64,000 nt of DNA. It comes from Tragulus kanchil. Taxonomy: Eukaryota > Chordata > Mammalia > Artiodactyla > Tragulidae. Shown one piece after another: positions 60,701 through 64,000 of this stretch. The translations under genes and the position numbers were made by a program. The notes beneath the pieces are model-generated. The model was not told the origin of the DNA. It saw nothing but the letters and a program-made list of their open reading frames with translations, and searched no databases. The DNA lies in contig JAIOJX010000004.1 in assembly GCA_022376925.1 (NCBI GenBank), positions 177,783,501 through 177,847,500 on the forward strand, read 5' to 3'. How positions within the stretch are numbered: position 1 is the stretch's first letter; each line of letters starts with the position of its first letter.

Positions 60701-61334
60701 CCTCAAGCTCCAGCCGGCTCAGGATCAAATTCCATGAGTGGCAGCCAAATGATGACAACTTCTTCTCGTGACTTGTCAAGTCATCAGATCTTACAATGTG
60801 CAGCCAAGTCATCTGTCTTTTGGCAACCAGGGATAGGGTGTCCCCATACTGCTCCCCAGAGACCAAAAAATTAGAAATTCTACAAAAACTGTTTATATAA
60901 TTAATCACAAATAGTTTCCCTAGTCATTCTGCTGTTGCTAGCTTTTTTTAAAATTATAATATTAAAGCTGGTACAGCAGTCAGCAAAAATAATATAAATT
61001 TTAAGTCCTTGGCTCTTTCTTCCCTTACCATCTAAAGGAAAAGGATACAATGGCTGTATCATTTAAAAGCTGTAACCTTTAAATACTGAAGTGTTTCATT
61101 AAGAAAAAAGGAACAGAACAAATATTGCCTCATCCAATCAGGAATATTGCATAACCAGTTTCTAAATCTGTAATTCTGTACTATATGTGGCAGTTGTCTG
61201 AAAATTTGCACTGAATGTAAAAGCTGGAATACATTACACATATGAAAAAGAAAACTTACCAGCAATCCCATATTTGAAAACTGTTTGGCAAGAGGATTCA
61301 TCCATGAATCACTGTTTCCTCCTTTGAGTGAGCA
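9364..61334 (-). CDS. TNRC6B: TNRC6B, C-terminal ~785 codons in 16 distinct exons (gene-level entry)
   Basis: GW182-family scaffold that links Argonaute to PABPC and the CCR4-NOT and PAN2-PAN3 deadenylases during miRNA silencing, in cytoplasm and P-bodies. Minus-strand exons, collapsing duplicate copies: 60111-60185 (copy at 61260-61334), 59216-59261, 57441-57589, 55156-55326 (copy 56215-56385), 49459-49584, 35053-35184, 34802-34897, 34463-34646, 28368-28502, 23750-23926 (copy 24837-25013), 20876-21022, 20524-20619, 15700-15924, 14970-15040, 10653-10792 and 9364-9751. All have AG/GT edges and matching phases, totalling 2358 nt with no frameshift. Residue map within this part: Q-rich about 148-280, PAM2 about 482-500, RRM about 600-675, Trp-rich tail 690-785. 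The ending LLGGGSDSI and the peptide [12 protein letters not shown] match TNRC6B as I recall it rather than TNRC6A. Human TNRC6B is about 1,830 residues, so the N-terminal AGO-binding half is outside the window. Paralogue choice is from memory of the family; membership in the family is certain. Confidence 0.96.
9752..10652 (-). other. TNRC6B last intron
   Basis: About 0.9 kb between the two final coding exons, with canonical GT and AG ends. I see no recognisable SINE, LINE or other feature in it. Confidence 0.85.
10653..10792 (-). CDS. TNRC6B: TNRC6B exon: central RRM
   Basis: A 140-bp exon with acceptor tctctag and donor GTGAGT. It encodes [20 protein letters not shown] and on to ALHM, the middle of the GW182 RRM (helix 1, strands 2-3, helix 2). 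In GW182 proteins this RRM lacks the usual RNA-binding aromatics and acts in protein contacts. It enters in phase 0 and leaves two bases of the next Met codon. Confidence 0.97.
10979..13099. repeat. Tandem duplication 3 (~1.06 kb x 2), intron
   Basis: Copy 1 is 10979-12045 and copy 2 is 12055-13099, period 1054-1076. The junction cuts a minus-strand SINE: copy 1 stops at 12045 within the element, whereas after copy 2 the SINE continues intact to about 13251. Confidence 0.96.
11896..12045 (-). mobile_element. tRNA-derived SINE, truncated at a duplication junction
   Basis: Tail and body match the SINE at 12965-13251, but the element stops at 12045 without its Pol III head and passes directly into duplicated unique sequence. 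The truncation is a product of the duplication junction, not of retrotransposition. Confidence 0.88.
12965..13251 (-). mobile_element. tRNA-derived SINE (young-looking family)
   Basis: Read on the minus strand it starts with the tRNA-like head (A box tggtccagcgg, B box ggttcga-like) and ends with a body containing gaccaatagaagtg. Flanks repeat cctacactctct on both sides, a target-site duplication. Confidence 0.9.
13400..13650 (-). mobile_element. L1 3'-end fragment
   Basis: Resembles the reverse complement of an artiodactyl L1 3' end (gatttacagtattatattag, ttcctgtgttgtacaataca). About 0.25 kb, degraded. Confidence 0.7.
14199..14334. repeat. 68-bp tandem duplication
   Basis: The 68 bases at 14199-14266 repeat directly at 14267-14334, with one visible difference (cagcttcc versus cagtttcc). 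Smaller in scale than the kilobase duplications. It lies in the intron between the exons ending at 10792 and starting at 14970. Confidence 0.95.
14970..15040 (-). CDS. TNRC6B: TNRC6B exon: first RRM strand
   Basis: A 71-bp exon with acceptor cttccag and donor GTAATC. It encodes [20 protein letters not shown] followed by TPQ. The hydrophobic run YWLVLHNL is beta strand 1 of the RRM. Phase is 1 in, 0 out, matching both neighbours. Confidence 0.97.
15161..15370 (+). mobile_element. tRNA-derived SINE (CHR type, degraded)
   Basis: Head ccctagtggtccagtagctc, B box gtttgatccctgg, body with actactgagccc and gacccaacaaagcc, and an aaataaataaata tail. Confidence 0.88.
15700..15924 (-). CDS. TNRC6B: TNRC6B exon: M2 region upstream of RRM
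   Basis: A 225-bp exon encoding [20 protein letters not shown], continuing through [24 protein letters not shown] and GRGWGAQDS. It is rich in isolated Trp and Pro residues, which in the GW182 silencing domain engage the deadenylase complexes. Acceptor ttatag, donor GTGAGA, phase 1 to 1. Confidence 0.96.
16149..16345 (-). mobile_element. Bov-tA type SINE
   Basis: On the minus strand: head gggcttccctggtggctcag, then a body matching the ruminant Bov-A unit (catggactgaagagcc and caaagagtcaggcatgactg). Flanked by a 9-base target-site duplication (aagagttaa, about 16140 and 16347-16355). Bov-tA is a ruminant family. Confidence 0.93.
16537..16965. mobile_element. L1 3' region in two opposite orientations
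   Basis: 16537 to about 16670 is a 3' end in minus orientation (T-rich start, ttgcaacattgtgttggctt). About 16680-16965 is L1 3' UTR in plus orientation (gagtgaagtaagccagaaag, ctactgggaacatactgtag). This arrangement fits an insertion with 5' inversion (twin priming), or two adjacent insertions. Confidence 0.72.
17070..17227 (-). mobile_element. Bov-tA type SINE, internally deleted
   Basis: Contains the same Bov-A body (tgtgaccccatggactgtag on the plus strand) and part of the tRNA head with B box (gggattgaacctgcatctc). The 5' head is incomplete and about 40 bases of the middle are missing. Confidence 0.88.
18178..18302 (+). mobile_element. Short tRNA-derived SINE
   Basis: tRNA-like head gggacttcactgggagtcta with B box gttagatactcc, followed by catgccacatggtatagcca and an A-rich tail. 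Copied at 19275-19399 by duplication 4. Confidence 0.85.
19275..19399 (+). mobile_element. Short tRNA-derived SINE (duplicate copy)
   Basis: Second copy of the element at 18178-18302, created with duplication 4 and not an independent insertion. Confidence 0.85.
20524..20619 (-). CDS. TNRC6B: TNRC6B exon: PAM2 motif
   Basis: A 96-bp exon encoding [20 protein letters not shown] plus [11 protein letters not shown]. The [11 protein letters not shown] segment is the GW182-type PAM2 motif, in which Trp replaces the usual PAM2 Phe when binding the MLLE domain of PABPC1. Acceptor ccaaag, donor GTAGGC, phase 1 to 1. Confidence 0.95.
20876..21022 (-). CDS. TNRC6B: TNRC6B exon upstream of PAM2
   Basis: A 147-bp exon encoding [20 protein letters not shown] and on through TPGSVLGGT and HQLLRDNTT. 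It belongs to the M1 region of the silencing domain. Acceptor gtctcag, donor GTGCGG, phase 1 to 1. The next intron toward the 3' end is only 256 bp. Confidence 0.96.
21802..22121 (+). mobile_element. tRNA-derived SINE (young-looking family)
   Basis: Intact head with A box tggtccagtgg and B box ggttcgatccc, body ending in gaccaatagaagtggcccgc, then an A-rich tail to 22121. Well preserved CpG sites suggest recent insertion. Confidence 0.92.
22907..23231 (+). mobile_element. tRNA-derived SINE (duplicate copy)
   Basis: Copy of 21802-22121 within duplication 5; differs in C-run and A-run lengths just after the body. Confidence 0.92.
23750..23926 (-). CDS. TNRC6B: TNRC6B exon, 3'-side copy of a duplicated exon
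   Basis: A 177-bp exon encoding [20 protein letters not shown] and on through [20 protein letters not shown] to NASWPP. Acceptor ttctcag, donor GTACTG, phase 1 to 1. The same exon with its splice sites recurs 1087 bp away at 24837-25013. Only one copy belongs in the normal protein. Because 177 is divisible by three, including both would stay in frame and repeat 59 residues. Confidence 0.95.
24837..25013 (-). CDS. TNRC6B: TNRC6B exon, 5'-side copy of the same exon
   Basis: Apparently identical to 23750-23926, including both splice sites, inside the 23658/24745 tandem duplication. Probably an assembly duplicate. The sequence alone does not say which copy is genuine. Confidence 0.85.
25881..25978 (+). 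mobile_element. Short tRNA-derived SINE
   Basis: Head catccctggtggttctgtgg with B box gttcaaacccgc and cgtggcatggcc before an A-run. Copied at 26958-27056 by duplication 7. Confidence 0.84.
26958..27056 (+). mobile_element. Short tRNA-derived SINE (duplicate copy)
   Basis: Second copy of 25881-25978 within duplication 7. Confidence 0.84.
28368..28502 (-). CDS. TNRC6B: TNRC6B exon: GYG-SG-FSSGG region
   Basis: A 135-bp exon encoding [20 protein letters not shown], then [20 protein letters not shown] and MHKN. Acceptor attgcag, donor GTAAGA, phase 1 to 1. The peptide MMEVPS appears one residue shorter than the form I remember from human TNRC6B. Confidence 0.95.
29512..29676 (+). mobile_element. 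tRNA-derived SINE (CHR type)
   Basis: Head gggacttccctgctggtcca, B box tttggttccagg, body with catgctgcaactaaaagatt, A-rich tail with aaataaataaat. It sits in A/G-rich sequence, so the target-site duplication is hard to define. Confidence 0.9.
30020..30283 (+). mobile_element. tRNA-derived SINE with clear target-site duplication
   Basis: Head gggaacttccctggtggtcc, B box ggtttgattcctgg, CHR-like body (gcaacgaagacccagcaaaa). Flanked by a perfect 16-base duplication, aaagattcaatctaca, at 30004-30019 and 30284-30299. Confidence 0.95.
31980..32246 (+). mobile_element. tRNA-derived SINE (young-looking family)
   Basis: Same head and the same body ending gaccaatagaagtggccccc as the 21802 element, but with more CpG loss and a small gap in the body, so an older or independent insertion. 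The target repeat aactaa is visible on both sides. Confidence 0.9.
33140..33225 (-). mobile_element. L1 3'-end fragment
   Basis: T-rich start followed by ttttattgtttactgacaaa and catgagtcagccataggtac, resembling the reverse complement of an artiodactyl L1 3' UTR. Short and degraded. Confidence 0.55.
33263..33548 (+). mobile_element. tRNA-derived SINE (CHR type, full length)
   Basis: Head ggggcttcaccctggtggtc, B box ggtttgattcctgg, then the long CHR body (aactactgagcccatg, gcaacaagagaagcc). It ends in a TA microsatellite at about 33554. Confidence 0.9.
33554..33571. repeat. TA microsatellite
   Basis: Nine or so TA units at the tail of the SINE at 33263. Confidence 0.9.
34463..34646 (-). CDS. 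TNRC6B: TNRC6B exon: polyQ and conserved HSPSHPVG region
   Basis: A 184-bp exon starting LARMVSVL, then eight Gln (all CAG) followed by [20 protein letters not shown] and [20 protein letters not shown]. Acceptor cctccag, donor GTAAGC, phase 0 to 1. It is the nearest of a tight three-exon cluster, separated by a 155-bp intron from the next exon upstream. Confidence 0.96.
34599..34622 (-). repeat. TNRC6B: (CAG)8 polyglutamine tract, coding
   Basis: Eight uninterrupted CAG codons on the coding strand inside the exon 34463-34646, followed by CGG CAG. Short and within a normal-looking size for TNRC6 proteins. Confidence 0.96.
34802..34897 (-). CDS. TNRC6B: TNRC6B exon: Q-rich region
   Basis: A 96-bp exon encoding ACQLLL, seven Gln, then [19 protein letters not shown]. 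Likely coiled-coil or Q-rich segment typical of the middle of GW182 proteins. Acceptor ttggtag, donor GTATGT, phase 0 to 0. Confidence 0.95.
34859..34879 (-). repeat. TNRC6B: (CAG)7 polyglutamine tract, coding
   Basis: Seven CAG codons in the exon 34802-34897, only about 240 bp from the (CAG)8 tract, from which it is separated by a 155-bp intron. Confidence 0.96.
35053..35184 (-). CDS. TNRC6B: TNRC6B exon: start of Q-rich region
   Basis: A 132-bp exon encoding [20 protein letters not shown] and on through [20 protein letters not shown]. The acceptor is taken as cggctag before GTTTCT. The alternative AG 13 bp downstream would break the phase with the preceding exon (which ends ISPQ). Donor GTAAGT. 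Confidence 0.95.
35279..37435. repeat. Tandem duplication 8 (~1.08 kb x 2), intron
   Basis: Copy 1 is 35279 to about 36353 and copy 2 is 36362 to about 37435, period 1079-1083. A few indels sit at the central junction; the interior looks the same. Confidence 0.96.
37147..39306. repeat. Tandem duplication 9 (~1.08 kb x 2), intron
   Basis: Copy 1 is 37147-38228 and copy 2 is 38222-39306, period 1075. Junction microhomology is ttactct. Small indels occur only in the last ~70 bases of copy 1. Chained to duplication 8. Confidence 0.97.
39885..40083 (+). mobile_element. L1 3' end
   Basis: ggacctattgtatagcacgc, gaaccactttgttgtactct and cttcaataaa before an A-run are the typical end of artiodactyl L1. 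Copied at 41014-41217 by duplication 10, with a longer A-run in the second copy. Confidence 0.88.
41014..41217 (+). mobile_element. L1 3' end (duplicate copy)
   Basis: Second copy of 39885-40083 within duplication 10. Confidence 0.88.
42243..42350 (-). mobile_element. Short tRNA-derived SINE
   Basis: Minus-strand head: on the plus strand ccagggattgaactcggg (B box) then cctaaccactgggctgtc (A box side). Copied at 43376-43483 by duplication 11. Confidence 0.86.
43376..43483 (-). mobile_element. Short tRNA-derived SINE (duplicate copy)
   Basis: Second copy of 42243-42350 within duplication 11. Confidence 0.86.
44060..44345 (+). mobile_element. L1 3' region fragment
   Basis: gcagcattgctcaaaaaagc and acctggaaacaacccaatag followed by ggaatattcatatagtag match the well-known region near the end of L1 ORF2/3' UTR. 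It continues to about 44345 with degraded sequence. Confidence 0.8.
44460..45108 (+). mobile_element. Older CHR-type SINE split by a nested SINE
   Basis: First part 44460-44620 has the head (gggacttcccagtggtccag, B box gggttcgttccc) and body. The body resumes at 45002 (ctgtgagaagcctatgcacc) and ends near 45108. The break is filled by a second SINE at 44621-44987. Confidence 0.92.
44621..44987 (+). mobile_element. Young-looking SINE nested inside an older SINE
   Basis: Intact head with A box tggtccagtgg and B box ggttcgatccc, body ending gaccaatagaagtggcccac, and a compound A-rich tail interrupted by gaattccttgtgctctacg. Flanked by a perfect 14-base target-site duplication, aagaaaagcctccg, at 44607-44620 and 44988-45001. 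Confidence 0.95.
49459..49584 (-). CDS. TNRC6B: TNRC6B exon: GGNHGLFGN region
   Basis: A 126-bp exon encoding [20 protein letters not shown], then [20 protein letters not shown] and PQ. Acceptor ttgacag, donor GTAAGC, phase 0 to 0. It is followed by the largest intron in the window (about 14 kb as assembled). Confidence 0.95.
50543..52711. repeat. Tandem duplication 12 (~1.08 kb x 2), intron
   Basis: Copy 1 is 50543-51628 and copy 2 is 51627-52711, period 1083-1084. The junction lies inside a minus-strand SINE, which is cut in copy 1 and complete in copy 2. Confidence 0.97.
51349..51628 (-). mobile_element. tRNA-derived SINE cut by a duplication junction
   Basis: Same element as 52431-52760, but it ends at 51628 in the middle of the tRNA-like head, just beyond the B box (ggattgaaccagcg). 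The missing 50 bases are present only after copy 2. Confidence 0.9.
52431..52760 (-). mobile_element. tRNA-derived SINE (young-looking family), complete
   Basis: Poly-T start at 52431, body and intact head ending ggaccaccagggaagccccc on the plus strand. Same family as 12965, 21802 and 44621. Confidence 0.92.
53098..53200 (-). mobile_element. Degraded tRNA-derived SINE head
   Basis: Plus-strand gacaagggattgaaccccca and cctaaccactaggccacgag mark the B-box and A-box sides of a minus-strand tRNA SINE; the body is short and divergent. Confidence 0.82.
53769..54841. repeat. 59-bp direct repeat flanking a ~955-bp single-copy segment
   Basis: Bases 53769-53827 recur at 54783-54841 with three mismatches near the 3' end. 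The spacing, 1014 bp, is close to the period of the full duplications, but the interior is not duplicated. The interior segment holds no repeat I recognise. Confidence 0.9.
55156..55326 (-). CDS. TNRC6B: TNRC6B exon, 3'-side copy of a duplicated exon
   Basis: A 171-bp exon encoding [20 protein letters not shown], then [20 protein letters not shown] and [17 protein letters not shown]. Acceptor ttttcag, donor GTAAGG, phase 0 to 0. The same exon recurs 1059 bp upstream in the gene at 56215-56385. Using both would add 57 residues in frame. Confidence 0.95.
56215..56385 (-). CDS. TNRC6B: TNRC6B exon, 5'-side copy of the same exon
   Basis: Second copy of the LTLPFS to FAARQ exon with the same splice sites, within the 54808/55867 duplication. 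Probably an assembly duplicate. Confidence 0.85.
57441..57589 (-). CDS. TNRC6B: TNRC6B exon: DKKFDVDKR region
   Basis: A 149-bp exon encoding [20 protein letters not shown] and then [20 protein letters not shown] to FEK. Acceptor is a T-run followed by tag, donor GTGAGT, phase 1 to 0. A conserved middle-region segment of TNRC6 proteins; I assign no separate activity to it. Confidence 0.95.
57590..59215 (-). other. TNRC6B intron with one full SINE
   Basis: Single-copy intron of 1.6 kb. Apart from the minus-strand SINE at 58440-58797 nothing is recognised. Confidence 0.85.
58440..58797 (-). mobile_element. tRNA-derived SINE (CHR type, full length)
   Basis: T-rich start (tttatttatttatttttggc), a long CHR body on the minus strand with repeated gttgcggc-type units, and the head at the right end (gggattgaactcgtgtctct, cactgggctacgaggggagc). 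Confidence 0.92.
59216..59261 (-). CDS. TNRC6B: TNRC6B small exon: [15 protein letters not shown]
   Basis: A 46-bp exon with acceptor attttcag and donor GTATGT, phase 0 to 1. Single copy: it lies just outside the 59419/60568 duplication. Confidence 0.95.
60111..60185 (-). CDS. TNRC6B: TNRC6B exon, 3'-side copy of a duplicated exon
   Basis: A 75-bp exon encoding [20 protein letters not shown] plus NMGLL. Acceptor ttctgtag (chosen for its pyrimidine tract and phase 0), donor GTAAGT. An identical copy lies 1149 bp away at 61260-61334. Using both would add 25 residues in frame. Confidence 0.93.
61260..61334 (-). CDS. TNRC6B: TNRC6B exon, 5'-side copy of the same exon
   Basis: Second copy of the CSLKGG to NMGLL exon with both splice sites. 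It is the most upstream coding sequence found in the window; the preceding exon must lie beyond 64000. Confidence 0.84.
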
Positions 61335-61471
61335 CTACAGAAATGAAATACGTAACCTCAGAATCAAATAATTGATTTCAGCTTCCTGAGTTGCATAACT
61401 ACTGACTGAAAATGTAAAACCAAGAGTTTACCTTTTTTCAACCTTATATTTCTCTTTAACTATAGCTATGT

Positions 61472-63730
61472 TGATAGTTTGAGAGATCTGTTAGTCTAAA
61501 AAAGCTATCAGCCTTAGTTACATCTACATTTTCATTCTTATTCTATTCATTATAACTGGAAAGATACATGGACAGCTAGTGTCTTCACCCTGTACAAGTT
61601 AACATCTGGTTTTCTTAAAATACAATGTCTGTATGTCCATACTTTCCCTCTTGACTCCTCCTTGTGACCCAAGCTGGTTTGTATTAGGAGTCAAGAAAAA
61701 GAGTTTGACGCCAAGGCGTGTTATTTCGAGAGGAGCCTATTTAACCCGGTCATTACTCTCTGTGTGGATACAGGAAGGAGCTCATCCACGCCCCTTTCAT
61801 CTGCTTGTTTCATTGTGTAAAGGACACGGGGTCCCCAAACGGAAAGAAGCCAGCAGAAGACACCATCACCAAGCTTACTTCAAAGGAAGGCAAATGCTGT
61901 TTGTTTCTTCAGGGGACAAGCTAGCTTCTCTGCTGATCAAGGGACTAATCATCAGTTCCACTTTTATTTCCATGGAGGTGAGTGGATCTATGATGGGGAC
62001 CCTGGCAGGGGCTGGATGGATGGTGCTTTGTGCACATGTGCATTCTTCAGGTAAAAATCTGTGTGTGTTCTGATGCTATGGGTCATGTCGATTTAAAAGT
62101 CCTCACTGGAGGAGGAGAGACATGGTAGGTACTGTTCGATGGGCACAGAGTTTCAGTTTGGCAAGATGACAGACGTCAGTGAGGACAGCACCATCATGTG
62201 AACGTACTTCATGCCACTGATGGTGATGTGTACATCAGCTGTGCTGCATCACCCTCCCTGGCGTGCCCACGCCTCCACCCTCCCCCTCCCAGCCAACGCT
62301 GTATGAAACGTCAGATCATCAGCCACGGAGCAGAAACAGTTAACTCCCAGGTAGCCTCACTGAAAGCCTGCTGTGTCCCTGAGTGCGCTACTGTCTTCAC
62401 TCAGCTGCTCCCTCAGCAGTCTTCCTAGAATTTGCTCTCGTTATTAATTTGTAAGTAACAAAAAGAAAGTCACAGCAGACTAAACAATGCAAATGTACTA
62501 AAAATGTTAGTATGTTTACTGAATAGTTTGTGATTGGACTTAAGAAAAGTCCTTTAAGAGGGAAAACTGAATGAGTACCTAAACAAAATGTCTCAAGAAA
62601 ATGATAGTTTGAGAGATCTGTTAGTCTAAAAAAGCTATCAGCCTTAGTTACATCTACATTTTCATTCTTATTCTATTCATTATAACTGGAAAGATACATG
62701 GACAGCTAGTGTCTTCACCCTGTACAAGTTAACATCTGGTTTTCTTAAAATACAATGTCTGTATGTCCATACTTTCCCTCTTGACTCCTCCTTGTGACCC
62801 AAGCTGGTTTGTATTAGGAGTCAAGAAAAAGAGTTTGACGCCAAGGCGTGTTATTTCGAGAGGAGCCTATTTAACCCGGTCATTACTCTCTGTGTGGATA
62901 CAGGAAGGAGCTCATCCACGCGCACTTTCATCTGCTTGTTTCATTGTGTAAAGGACACGGGGTCCCCAAACGGAAAGAAGCCAGCAGAAGACACCATCAC
63001 CAAGCTTACTTCAAAGGAAGGCAAATGCTGTTTGTTTCTTCAGGGGACAAGCTAGCTTCTCTGCTGATCAAGGGACTAATCATCAGTTCCACTTTTATTT
63101 CCATGGAGGTGAGTGGATCTATGATGGGGACCCTGGCAGGGGCTGGAGGGGATGGTGCTTTGTGCACATGTGCATTCTTCAGGTAAAAATCTGTGTGTGT
63201 TCTGATGCTATGGGTCATGTCGATTTAAAAAGTCCTCACTGGAGGGAGGAGAGACATGGTAGGTACTGTTCCATGGGCACAGAGTTTCAGTTTGGCAAGA
63301 TGACAGACGTCAGTGAGGACAGCACCATCATGTGAACGTACTTCATGCCACTGATGGTGATGTGTACATCAGCTGTGCTGCATCACCCTCCCTGGCGTGC
63401 CCACGCCTCCACCCTCCCCCTCCCAGCCAACGCTGTATGAAACGTCAGATCATCAGCCACGGAGCAGAAACAGTTAACTCCCAGGTAGCCTCACTGAAAG
63501 CCTGCTGTGTCCCTGAGTGCGCTACTGTCTTCACTCAGCTGCTCCCTCAGCAGTCTTCCTAGAATTTGCTCTCGTTATTAATTTGTAAGTAACAAAAAGA
63601 AAGTCACAGCAGACTAAACAATGCAAATGTACTAAAAATGTTAGTATGTTTACTGAATAGTTTGTGATTGGACTTAAGAAAAGTCCTTTAAGAGGGAAAA
63701 CTGAATGAGTACCTAAACAAAATGTCTCAA
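61472..63730. repeat. Tandem duplication 15 (~1.13 kb x 2), intron
   Basis: Copy 1 is 61472-62596 and copy 2 is 62602-63730, period 1130. It shows more internal differences than the others (around 61790, 62015, 62093, 62112 and 62137 versus their partners). The first ~245 bases occur three times because of overlap with duplication 14. Confidence 0.97.
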
Positions 63731-63948
63731 ACAGAAACAACCTGTATTCTCAGGCTAAAAGAGAGTAATTGTATTCAGAACAAACCCCACAGGCCAAGCG
63801 GATGAAGGCACAGCCCTTGGCCAACTGAAGACCTTCTAAGATAGAGTCTGGCATGCGTAAACTAGGAGTTTTAGTTGTGAAGCCTTTAGCAGGGCAACAA
63901 GGCTCCCCCGTGTGCAAATTAAATACGGCTGCCCACCATCTCTCCTTG

Positions 63949-63970
63949 CCCCCCCCCCCCCCCCACCCCC
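63949..63970. repeat. Poly-C run
   Basis: Sixteen C, one A, then five C. Near the window end, outside duplication 15. Confidence 0.95.
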
Positions 63971-64000
63971 GATCCAATGTATTTGTTGAATGAGAGGCTG

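Larger units (their letters stand above)
59419..61716. repeat. Tandem duplication 14 (~1.15 kb x 2), includes a coding exon
   Basis: Copy 1 is 59419-60564 and copy 2 is 60568-61716, period 1149. It duplicates the 75-bp TNRC6B exon. The only clear difference is a shortened A/G run near 60548, close to the junction. Confidence 0.97.
61335..64000 (-). other. TNRC6B intron, incomplete at the window edge
   Basis: The sequence upstream of the first visible exon. It is mostly duplication 15, with a poly-C run near the end. No further exon with TNRC6-like coding was found. Confidence 0.75.

Noticed and set aside
9364..61334. TNRC6A or TNRC6C instead of TNRC6B
   Set aside because: The C-terminal [14 protein letters not shown] and the [11 protein letters not shown] segment fit TNRC6B as I recall it; TNRC6A ends differently (GGGGESM). 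The choice relies on memory rather than alignment.
61633..62073. 146-codon plus-strand ORF
   Set aside because: In the duplicate copy the same stretch is frameshifted, so it is not under coding constraint.
3388..63730. Regularly spaced repeats as a CRISPR-like or satellite array
   Set aside because: Each pair has its own unrelated sequence, units are over 1 kb, and the DNA is a mammalian gene.
1..64000. A previously undescribed biological system
   Set aside because: Both strands are explained by one known gene, known repeat classes and a duplication pattern best read as an assembly fault. Nothing else rose above chance.

Overview
This is mammalian nuclear DNA, almost certainly from a ruminant artiodactyl. 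The basis is two Bov-tA-type SINEs (16149-16345 and 17070-17227), about a dozen further tRNA-derived cetartiodactyl SINE insertions, and artiodactyl-type L1 3' ends. The species cannot be fixed from the sequence. There is no bacterial or phage content, no CRISPR array, and no RNA gene beyond the tRNA-like heads of SINEs.

One protein-coding gene fills the window, on the minus strand: the 3' half of TNRC6B (trinucleotide repeat containing adaptor 6B, a GW182 protein of the miRNA silencing complex). Sixteen distinct coding exons can be placed between 61334 and 9364. Every intron edge has GT-AG signals and every phase matches. Joined without the duplicate copies, the exons give 2358 nt: 785 codons plus a TGA, with no frameshift. 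In protein order they carry a middle region, a Q-rich region with two short polyglutamine tracts, the PAM2 motif that binds poly(A)-binding protein, the GW182-type RRM, and the C-terminal Trp-containing silencing tail. The AGO-binding N-terminal half lies beyond 64000. Everything below 9364 is the very long 3' UTR, which continues past position 1.

The most striking signal is structural. Fifteen separate direct tandem duplications, each about 1.05 to 1.20 kb long and nearly identical, are scattered through introns, exons and 3' UTR alike. They start at about 3388, 7044, 10979, 17419, 21469, 23658, 25729, 35279, 37147, 39489, 41670, 50543, 54808, 59419 and 61472. Several are chained, so short stretches occur three times. 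They add about 16.7 kb (about a quarter of the window) and duplicate three whole coding exons plus the stop-codon region. The uniform size regardless of content, the differences clustered at the central junctions, the homopolymer indels, and the junctions that cut SINEs in half all point to uncollapsed overlaps in the genome assembly. Real tandem duplication cannot be excluded from sequence alone. If the duplications are artefacts, the true locus here is about 47 kb.

Layout by coordinate: 1-9363 is 3' UTR (two duplications). 9364-21022 holds the exons for the C-terminal tail, RRM and PAM2. 21023-28502 holds the middle exons, with three chained duplications. 28503-34462 is a SINE-rich intron. 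34463-35184 is a cluster of three exons separated by two 155-bp introns. 35185-49458 is a large intron with four duplications. 49459-61334 holds the upstream exons. 61335-64000 is an incomplete intron. I found no novel biological system. The leads worth following are the duplication pattern, one apparently young SINE family, and a few repeat-insertion details.
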